Positions 1 through 4,470 of a DNA stretch of 5,244 nucleotides are shown here, in pieces. The notes under the pieces are model-generated. The model was given only the letters and a program-made list of their open reading frames with translations, did no database searches and had not been told where the DNA came from. The position numbers were made by a program, and so were the translations under genes. The DNA is taken from the NCBI GenBank assembly GCA_026417715.1, contig JAOACU010000213.1, positions 1-5,244 of the forward strand. The letters are read 5' to 3'. Within the stretch, counting starts at the first letter, position 1. Each line of letters begins with the position of its first letter. Source of the DNA: Anaerolineae bacterium (lineage in GTDB: Bacteria; Chloroflexota; Anaerolineae; UBA4142).

Positions 1-504
1 GCCAATCACTGTGCCAATGCCAGGAATGACCGAGCCAATTGCTGCACCCGCAAGCGCACCGCCTACCTCCTCCGCTGTTTCCAATGCGACTTTGCCCGCA
101 ATCTTCGCCGCACGCTCGCCCGCCTTTTTCGCCTGTGCGTTGACCTTTGCTTGAATTTCGCAATAACGTTCAAACGTGGCATCAAACTTGGGAAATCGTA
201 TGCCCTCGGCTTTTAGGTCGGCAACCCAACCACGTTCTTCACCTGAGGAACTTTTGAAGTACAACACGTCCAGCGCCGACTTTTGCTCATCACCTGACGC
301 CATTGCAATAGGAATGTGAACACCCTTAGCATCCAAACGAAATATCCGCAGGAGTGATGACTTGCCCACGCCACCAACGCCGTGAATGATCAGCAAACGC
401 TTGGGCAACTCTGGCGCGGCGATCCAGCGCTTGAACAACTCGCGCAGGTACTCAACATCGGTAAAGTACGATTCAAGTTCTTTGTCTTGCTCAAACTGTT
501 GCAT
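1..504 (-). CDS. P-loop ATPase (STAND/AAA-like), N-terminal part, runs off the left edge
   Basis: The frame is open for all 168 codons from the ATG at 502-504 to base 1, so only the N-terminus is present. Residues 36-41 (RLLIIH) form a hydrophobic strand leading into a Walker A motif, GVGGVGKS, at residues 42-49, with K48 and S49 as the expected nucleotide-binding residues. This strand-plus-loop form is typical of NB-ARC/STAND and related AAA ATPases, which act as nucleotide-gated switches, often with C-terminal repeats that sense a ligand. No Walker B is visible before the edge. Residues 121-146 are Ala/Lys/Glu-rich and probably helical. Residues 148-168 form a glycine-zipper hydrophobic stretch (GALAGAAIGS, then PGIGTVIG). 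The chosen start follows a GGAG with five bases of spacing, supplied by the last unit of a heptamer array. The gene lies 54 bases downstream of the glycoside-hydrolase-like gene in the same direction. The family assignment is inferred; the ATPase nature is well supported. Confidence 0.85.
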   Translation of the reverse strand, partial: MQQFEQDKELESYFTDVEYLRELFKRWIAAPELPKRLLIIHGVGGVGKSSLLRIFRLDAKGVHIPIAMASGDEQKSALDVLYFKSSSGEERGWVADLKAEGIRFPKFDATFERYCEIQAKVNAQAKKAGERAAKIAGKVALETAEEVGGALAGAAIGSVIPGIGTVIG

Positions 505-509
505 AGCCG

Positions 510-513
510 CTCC
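510..513 (-). promoter_or_regulatory. Shine-Dalgarno of the ATPase gene, embedded in the heptamer array
   Basis: GGAG on the minus strand lies five bases (CGGCT) from the ATG at 502-504. It belongs to the final GACGGAG unit. Earlier units carry the same GGA(G/A) core seven bases further away each time, so only this copy is correctly spaced. Confidence 0.6.
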
Positions 514-551
514 GTCTTCCGTCCTTCGTCCTCCGTCTTCCGTCCTCCGTC
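510..551 (-). repeat. Tandem heptanucleotide array, six phased units
   Basis: On the coding (minus) strand the array reads as six exact 7-base units with no interruption: GACGGAG (three times), GACGGAA (twice) and GACGAAG (once). Variation is confined to the G/A positions of the purine tract, so the strand is strongly purine-biased. The array fills the gap between the stop codon at 559-561 and the ATG at 502-504. The last unit supplies the GGAG that serves as Shine-Dalgarno for the ATPase. It resembles the short tandemly repeated repetitive (STRR) heptamers known from filamentous cyanobacteria. Homology to those is not claimed. Confidence 0.9.
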
Positions 552-558
552 AACCATT

Positions 559-3500
559 CTAACTCGATTTGTACGTCAACACAAAGTTCACATGCCGATT
601 CATCGGCAAGCCCATTCCGCTCACAGTGTCACTCGGTTCGTTGGCGACTTTGGTAAAGTATGGACCGTTTTTCAACTGCGGATTCAGCATCGCCCACAAC
701 GGACAGTTCGCTTCGCCATTCGCATCGGTGGTGACGTACACCGGTGGCTCGTTGGGCGGGCGACCTATCCAATCCACAACGATTCGCAACCCAGCGGCGG
801 GTGTTCCATCGGCTTTCAGCATCTTGAAGTAGATGTGGTGCTTGCCGCCCGATTCGGTTTCGTCCTGATACACGGCTTTGATCAATCGCCACGCGCGCGT
901 CTCGGATGCGCGTGTCAATCGAACACCTAACGAGTCCAAGCGCGCATCCCACTCCAACGGTAGAGTGGAAGGTTGATTCACCGTGACGGTGACGCGCGCC
1001 GCCTGCGTCGTACCATTCGCAAAGACGATGTGTAGCACGTACGTCGTCGTTTGCGTTGGCGTGACGACGCGTGAACCACTTGCCGCGACGACGTTGCCAT
1101 CCAGCGTCACGCGCGTCGCGTTCGATACGTTCCACTGCAACGTCGCCGATTGTCCTGCCGTGATGGTGCTGGGCGTCGCGGTGAACGTGTACGTTGGTGT
1201 GGTTTCAGTGTCCCAACTGAACTTGCGCGTGAATGGAGGAATCGCGCGCACGGCGTTGATCGTCGCGGTTTTATCGCCGAGTGGTCCGCCCCACCAATCA
1301 TCGCCGCCCCAACCGCCGGCGATCCAAGGCGTGACGCTGAACAAGTAATCGGGTAACGGTTCACCGTTCGAGATGACGCCGGTGCGAAACCAATTGAACA
1401 TTTCGGCGTGATAGCGCGCGTGCAGCGTGGCTTCGATGCGTGGATAGCGCGCGTCTTCCTGCGCGCCGTACTGCCAGCCACCCTCACCACCGATAATCGG
1501 CAACACCCAGCCGATTTTTTCTTTCATCCACGCCGCGTATTCGAGAAACACCAAAACCGAAACATCGTCTTCAAAAATCGTCTTGTTGTTAAGTGGATCG
1601 TAGGGATAATCGGGTGGATGATTCGCGCCGTAGTTGTGCAACGCAAAGAACGCGCGCGACCAAATATCGGTGCGTCCTTGCGCCGCTACTGAATTCACTG
1701 CCGCATCGAATTCTTCGCGCCCCAAGATTTGCAAGCCCGGGTAACCGCCCGCATCGTACACCGCAATCGCCATTTGCGCCCAGCGCGCGCCAAAGATGCC
1801 TGCCCACTTGTCGTTGCCGGGCCATTGTTTCCACTCGCGATCATCGCCGGGTTCGTTGTAGATTTGCACGTACGGCGGCACGCCGATTTCTTTCAGTTTC
1901 CTAACATACACTACAGGATCGAATGGTTCGTCAATCTTTTTGCCGATGCGCACAATCGGCATAATGCCGGCGTTCCAACACGCGCGCGCGGCGCGCTGGG
2001 CTTGATTTTCGTCGGGCGCGTAGATCATCGTCCACTTGCAACCGATGGAGAGGAGTTGTTGAACGACGGTGGCGATGGTCGAGTCGCGCAAGTCAATGTG
2101 AAAATGCAAGCCGCGTCCGTTATCGTTGGCGGGGCGTGGATACGTTTTCAAGCGCGCAATATTTTCGGGTGTGATCGTCACGGTGGGTGGGCGCGTGGGT
2201 TGTGTGCCACTGACAACAACAGTCGTGGTCAGATCGCGCGTACTCCCATCGTTCAAAACGACGCGCAAGGTGTAAGTGGTCGTTTGGGTTGGAAAGACCG
2301 TGTAAGAACCTTGTGCCGCGACCGGTTGCCCATCGAGTGTGACGGTGCGCGCGTTGCTGATTTCCCACTGCAACCTAGAGGATTGTCCTGACACAATCGT
2401 GTTGGGCGTTGCCGTGAACGAAACTCTAGGCACGACGCTGATGTTTTGTGTGCCTTGTTTGTCTATCAGCCACGCGATTCTTTCGCGCACGAGTCCGACC
2501 CAATAGTTGCCCGTGCGCGTGGTCTTGAGTCGAATCGCGCCGGTGATCGTGCGCGATTCGCCGGACGCGAGCGGTGTGCCAAAGCCCCAACGATACGGAT
2601 GATCAATCGTGAGCACGCCGCGACCATCGAAATCAATCCCCACGCGATACGCGCCTTGCGTTTCGGTAAAACCGCGCGAACGGAACGTATCGCCTTCTTC
2701 GTACACAAAGCCGGGGTCGGGTCCTTGGGTGGGCAAAGTATCGGGTGTGCCATTCGTGACGGTAACACTGACGTTCAATACATCACCCGCGTTCACGGTC
2801 GTCGGGGTCAGTGTAACATTGGTGATTTCGACTTTGCCACTCAAGCCGCCTGTGACGGTGATGACTTGCTCGCCCTGCCGATCCTGCAACCACGTGACGA
2901 GTTCGCGCACGAGTCCCACCCAGTATTTCACCGAACGACCGGTTTTCACACGAATCGCGCCGGTGATGGTGCGCGATTCGCCGGGCGCGAGTGGCGCACC
3001 CAAGCCCCAGCGATACGGATGATCGAGCGTCGTGGGCGCGTCCAATTCCACACCGACGCGAATCGCGTTGCGCACTTCGGGAACGCCGCGCGAGCGACCC
3101 GTATCGGCTTCGTCGTACACAAAACCAGGATCGGGTCCTTGCGTTTGCAATGTTTCGGCGGTGCCGTTGACGACGGTGATGCTGACGTTGAGCAAATCGC
3201 CAGCGCGCAAAGTCGTCGGCGAAAAAGTGACGTTGGTGATTTTCAATGTGCCAGCGGGCGTCACGGTCAACGTTGTCGTCAGCGTTTGCGTGGTGTTATC
3301 GTTGAACGTGATGCGCAAGGTGTAGGTCGTCGTTTGGGTTGGCGAAACGGTTCTGCTTCCCGATGCGTTGACGCGCTGACCATCGAGGAGCACCTCGCGC
3401 GCGTTGGGCACGTCCCAGCGCAAGGTCGCGTTCTGTCCGGCGGTGATTGTCGCGGGTGTCACGCTGAACGTTGGCTCGAACGTGGGCAGGGGCCAGGGCT

Positions 3501-4308
3501 TGGGTGTGATGAGACCGCCGCCACTCTGTTGCACGTACGCGGCAAAGAGGTTGATCATCGGCGCGAGTTCAAACGAGGGCCAGGCACCATCGCCCCACTG
3601 AAACACCGTCGCGCCAAGCACGTACGCGTCTTGCATCAACGCGGCATCGTACTGATTGAGGATTTCGAGGTATTGTTGTTCGCTCACTTTGCCGCGATAG
3701 CCGCCGGTGCGCGGATCGCCATTGTCGTCCCAGCCGGCTTCGGTGATGATGACCGGTTTGCGTGCGCGTGGAGGGAGCGCGCGCTCGAACTCGCGATAGC
3801 GTCGCCAATCGGTTTGTCCGCCGGCTTGTTTGTAGTACTCGTGGAACGCGTGCAAATCAACGGCGGCGGCGGCATCCACGAGATACGGTAACACGATCGG
3901 CAATTTGTCGGGCGTGGGATTGCCCGTTGACCACGAAAAGCCGGCAACAAGTTCACCTTCGTTGTGCATCAATTCGGCAAAGCGCACCGTCCAGGCATTG
4001 AGCGCGCGCGCATCGTCCACCGTTTCGACAATCGGCTCGTTGATGCCTTCCCAAATGATGCCGCGCCCGCGCAATTTCTTGAGTGTATCGCGCATCTCGG
4101 CGAAAAAGCGATCCGCCGGTTCGCGATAGTCGCGCGTACTGTAATGCCGATAGACAATCAGCGTGTTGGGACAACGTCGGCGAATTTCGTCAATGTTCAT
4201 CTCCGACGATTGGTTGAAGATTTTGACGATGCTCGGTTGCATTCGCTCCAACACAGTGAAAACGTTGGAGGGATAACTGTTCAAGTGAACGGAAAGTTTG
4301 GAAGGCAT
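559..4308 (-). CDS. Large multidomain protein with two GH-A-like TIM barrels and Ig-like modules
   Basis: The protein has 1249 residues. Barrel 1 (about 1-262) has GINEP with E91 as likely acid/base, HAFHEYY (154-160) at strand 6 and ITEAGW with E190 as likely nucleophile. Three Ig-like modules lie at 279-351, 629-700 and 1038-1112. Two copies of a ~135-residue module lie at 355-487 and 491-627. Barrel 2 (about 711-1032) has IYNEPGD with E819 and GGEGGW with E942. A beta-rich C-terminal domain covers 1115-1249. Pro-rich linkers follow barrel 1 and precede barrel 2. NEP and TEAGW-type motifs are hallmarks of clan GH-A retaining glycosidases, so sugar binding or cleavage is likely; the substrate and GH family are unknown. 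The start at 4308 was chosen because GGAGG lies four bases upstream and the first barrel strand (KLSVHLN) begins at once. An in-frame ATG at 4473 would only add 55 residues encoded by tandem repeats. From the chosen start no signal peptide or membrane segment is seen. Confidence 0.93.
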   Translation of the reverse strand: MPSKLSVHLNSYPSNVFTVLERMQPSIVKIFNQSSEMNIDEIRRRCPNTLIVYRHYSTRDYREPADRFFAEMRDTLKKLRGRGIIWEGINEPIVETVDDARALNAWTVRFAELMHNEGELVAGFSWSTGNPTPDKLPIVLPYLVDAAAAVDLHAFHEYYKQAGGQTDWRRYREFERALPPRARKPVIITEAGWDDNGDPRTGGYRGKVSEQQYLEILNQYDAALMQDAYVLGATVFQWGDGAWPSFELAPMINLFAAYVQQSGGGLITPKPWPLPTFEPTFSVTPATITAGQNATLRWDVPNAREVLLDGQRVNASGSRTVSPTQTTTYTLRITFNDNTTQTLTTTLTVTPAGTLKITNVTFSPTTLRAGDLLNVSITVVNGTAETLQTQGPDPGFVYDEADTGRSRGVPEVRNAIRVGVELDAPTTLDHPYRWGLGAPLAPGESRTITGAIRVKTGRSVKYWVGLVRELVTWLQDRQGEQVITVTGGLSGKVEITNVTLTPTTVNAGDVLNVSVTVTNGTPDTLPTQGPDPGFVYEEGDTFRSRGFTETQGAYRVGIDFDGRGVLTIDHPYRWGFGTPLASGESRTITGAIRLKTTRTGNYWVGLVRERIAWLIDKQGTQNISVVPRVSFTATPNTIVSGQSSRLQWEISNARTVTLDGQPVAAQGSYTVFPTQTTTYTLRVVLNDGSTRDLTTTVVVSGTQPTRPPTVTITPENIARLKTYPRPANDNGRGLHFHIDLRDSTIATVVQQLLSIGCKWTMIYAPDENQAQRAARACWNAGIMPIVRIGKKIDEPFDPVVYVRKLKEIGVPPYVQIYNEPGDDREWKQWPGNDKWAGIFGARWAQMAIAVYDAGGYPGLQILGREEFDAAVNSVAAQGRTDIWSRAFFALHNYGANHPPDYPYDPLNNKTIFEDDVSVLVFLEYAAWMKEKIGWVLPIIGGEGGWQYGAQEDARYPRIEATLHARYHAEMFNWFRTGVISNGEPLPDYLFSVTPWIAGGWGGDDWWGGPLGDKTATINAVRAIPPFTRKFSWDTETTPTYTFTATPSTITAGQSATLQWNVSNATRVTLDGNVVAASGSRVVTPTQTTTYVLHIVFANGTTQAARVTVTVNQPSTLPLEWDARLDSLGVRLTRASETRAWRLIKAVYQDETESGGKHHIYFKMLKADGTPAAGLRIVVDWIGRPPNEPPVYVTTDANGEANCPLWAMLNPQLKNGPYFTKVANEPSDTVSGMGLPMNRHVNFVLTYKSS
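562..966 (-). other. C-terminal beta domain of the two-barrel protein
   Basis: Residues 1115-1249 are predicted beta-rich. Landmarks are KHHIYFKMLKADGTPAAGL (1156-1174), a VDW strand, TTDANGEANCPL (1193-1204), NGPYF and a closing NRHVNFVLTY. The pattern 'ADG-P-AAG-R-V...TDANGEA' resembles transthyretin/carboxypeptidase-regulatory or Big-type Ig folds, which usually serve in adhesion or as structural spacers. The assignment rests on pattern only. Confidence 0.5.
973..1197 (-). repeat. Ig-like module 3 of the two-barrel protein
   Basis: Residues 1038-1112. Shared landmarks with modules 1 and 2 are TATPSTITAGQ, LQW, VTLDG, a Gly-Ser turn, the diagnostic TPTQTTTY and an alternating hydrophobic last strand. 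It sits between barrel 2 and the C-terminal domain. Confidence 0.8.
1213..2178 (-). other. Second GH-A-like TIM barrel domain
   Basis: Residues 711-1032. Strand-like landmarks run in barrel order: GLHFHIDL (733-740), KWTMIYAPDE (758-767), IMPIVRIG, PPYVQIYNEPGD (811-822) with E819, FFALHNYG (887-894), VLPIIGGEGGW (935-945) with E942, and LFSVTPWIAGG (989-999). The acid/base and nucleophile positions expected of clan GH-A are both Glu, so the site looks intact. This domain is clearly diverged from barrel 1 and is not a recent copy of it. Confidence 0.7.
2209..2424 (-). repeat. Ig-like module 2 of the two-barrel protein
   Basis: Residues 629-700, with TATPNTIVSGQ, LQWEISNA, VTLDGQPV, FPTQTTTYTLRV and an alternating final strand. 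A Thr/Pro-rich linker (701-710) joins it to barrel 2. Confidence 0.8.
2428..2838 (-). repeat. Duplicated ~135-residue module, copy 2
   Basis: Residues 491-627. It begins EITNVTLTPTTVNAGD and contains QGPDPGFVYEE (528-538), IDHPYRWG (568-575), GESRTITGAIR (583-593) and YWVGLVRE (602-609). It is roughly two thirds identical by eye to copy 1, with a few extra residues before IDHPYRWG. The opening resembles CARDB-type beta modules ('AGD-LNVSVTV-N'), but the GPDPGFVY and HPYRWG blocks are peculiar to it. Function is unknown. Confidence 0.85.
2848..3246 (-). repeat. Duplicated ~135-residue module, copy 1
   Basis: Residues 355-487, with KITNVTFSPTTLRAGD, QGPDPGFVYDE (390-400), LDHPYRWG (428-435), GESRTITGAIR (443-453) and YWVGLVRE (462-469). 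It is separated from copy 2 by only about three residues. The two copies also share long runs at the DNA level, for example around 3004-3022 and 2584-2602, which indicates internal tandem duplication. Confidence 0.85.
3256..3474 (-). repeat. Ig-like module 1 of the two-barrel protein
   Basis: Residues 279-351, with SVTPATITAGQ, LRWDVPNA, VLLDGQRV, SPTQTTTYTLRI and a Thr-rich final strand. A Pro-rich linker (about 268-278) connects it to barrel 1. Confidence 0.8.
3523..4308 (-). other. First GH-A-like TIM barrel domain
   Basis: Residues 1-262. Strand landmarks are LSVHLN (5-10), SIVKIFN (26-32), TLIVYRHYS (49-57), IIWEGINEP (84-92) with E91, AGFSWS (122-127), VDLHAFHEYY (150-159), KPVIITEAGW (184-193) with E190 and GATVFQWGD (232-240). 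At about 260 residues it is compact but appears to have all eight strands. The pattern fits a clan GH-A glycoside hydrolase of unassigned family. Confidence 0.7.
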
Positions 4309-4312
4309 TGTT

Positions 4313-4317
4313 CCTCC
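4313..4317 (-). promoter_or_regulatory. Shine-Dalgarno of the two-barrel gene
   Basis: GGAGG, extended as TGGAGGAA, lies four bases before the ATG at 4306-4308. It is the best ribosome binding site in the window and decides the start against the in-frame upstream ATGs at 4422 and 4473. Confidence 0.8.
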
Positions 4318-4324
4318 AGACAAA

Positions 4325-4360
4325 CGTGCCAAAATTGCCAAATGTGCCAAATATGCCAAA
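4325..4360 (-). repeat. Tandem nonamer array, four units
   Basis: Four consecutive 9-base units on the minus strand: TTTGGCATA, TTTGGCACA, TTTGGCAAT and TTTGGCACG. The TTTGGCA core is constant and the last two bases vary. A partial fifth unit (TTTGTC) follows at 4319-4324. Because the unit is a multiple of three, any frame through it reads as a tripeptide repeat. Confidence 0.9.
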
Positions 4361-4371
4361 CGATTGGCAGT

Positions 4372-4403
4372 GAGCCAATTTACCAATGTGCTAATGAACC
4401 AAA
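4372..4403 (+). repeat. Degenerate octamer array A, four units
   Basis: Four 8-base units read GAGCCAAT, TTACCAAT, GTGCTAAT and GAACCAAA on the plus strand. The CCAAT-like core is kept and the first three bases vary. This is the reverse complement of the octamer family at 4439-4470, so the two arrays are inverted relative to each other. Confidence 0.7.
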
Positions 4404-4446
4404 TCTTTTTGTCCTTCGTCATTGGTCGTTCGTCGTTTGGCTCATT
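4393..4446 (-). other. Possible RNA hairpin from the inverted octamer arrays
   Basis: In minus-strand RNA, the segment at 4436-4446 (AAUGAGCCAAA) can pair over 11 bases with 4393-4403 (UUUGGUUCAUU), including one G-U pair. The 32-base loop holds the heptamer block. There is no following U-run, so it is not a classical terminator. Confidence 0.35.
4411..4438 (+). repeat. Heptamer block, four units
   Basis: Four 7-base units, GTCCTTC, GTCATTG, GTCGTTC and GTCGTTT, abut the octamer array at 4439 without a spare base. The word GTCCTTCGTC (4411-4420) recurs exactly at 521-530 in the other intergenic array, so both gaps use one heptamer family. Confidence 0.75.
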
Positions 4447-4470
4447 GGTGCATTGGCTCATTGGCTCATT
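4439..4470 (-). repeat. Octamer array B, four units, covering the M20 stop codon
   Basis: Four 8-base units on the minus strand: AATGAGCC, AATGAGCC, AATGCACC and AATGAGCC. The first unit supplies the TGA stop (4466-4468) of the M20 gene, so the array begins inside that gene's last codons. Confidence 0.9.

Larger units (their letters stand above)
505..558. other. 54-base intergenic gap between the two-barrel gene and the ATPase gene
   Basis: The gap is almost entirely a heptamer array (510-551). Outside the array are eight bases after the upstream stop codon and five bases before the ATPase start. No terminator hairpin and no separate promoter is visible. Co-transcription with the upstream gene is therefore plausible but not shown. 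Confidence 0.7.
4309..4465. other. Intergenic region built from short tandem repeats
   Basis: These 157 bases between the M20 stop and the two-barrel gene start consist almost wholly of arrays with units of 9, 8, 7 and 8 bases (4325-4360, 4372-4403, 4411-4438, 4439-4470). The ribosome binding site lies just beyond. No strong sigma-70 promoter or terminator stands out. A weak TTGGCT/CATATT pair with 17-base spacing (about 4350-4378) falls inside the repeats and is not trusted. Confidence 0.8.

Noticed and set aside
382..930. A 182-codon open frame on the plus strand
   Set aside because: It crosses the ATPase start, the heptamer array and the end of the two-barrel gene on the opposite strand. 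Its product is arginine/histidine-rich without family resemblance.
1979..1996. Alternating CG tract that might form Z-DNA
   Set aside because: It is short, lies inside barrel 2 coding for ordinary Ala/Arg residues, and similar CGCG runs occur throughout the gene as codon bias.
2446..3891. A 481-codon open frame on the plus strand inside the two-barrel gene
   Set aside because: It is fully antisense to a gene with clear domains and repeats, its product shows no recognisable domain, and its internal repetition simply mirrors the duplicated modules. Long antisense frames are common opposite GC-biased genes.
4350..4378. Sigma-70 promoter TTGGCT - 17 bases - CATATT on the minus strand
   Set aside because: Each box matches only four of six consensus bases and both are made by the repeats, so a chance match is likely.
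4363..4379. Hairpin ATTGGC / GCCAAT as a terminator
   Set aside because: The stem is only six base pairs with a five-base loop and no following U-run. It arises where repeat families of opposite orientation meet.
4319..4470. CRISPR array
   Set aside because: Units are 7-9 bases with no spacers between them, so this is simple tandem repetition.
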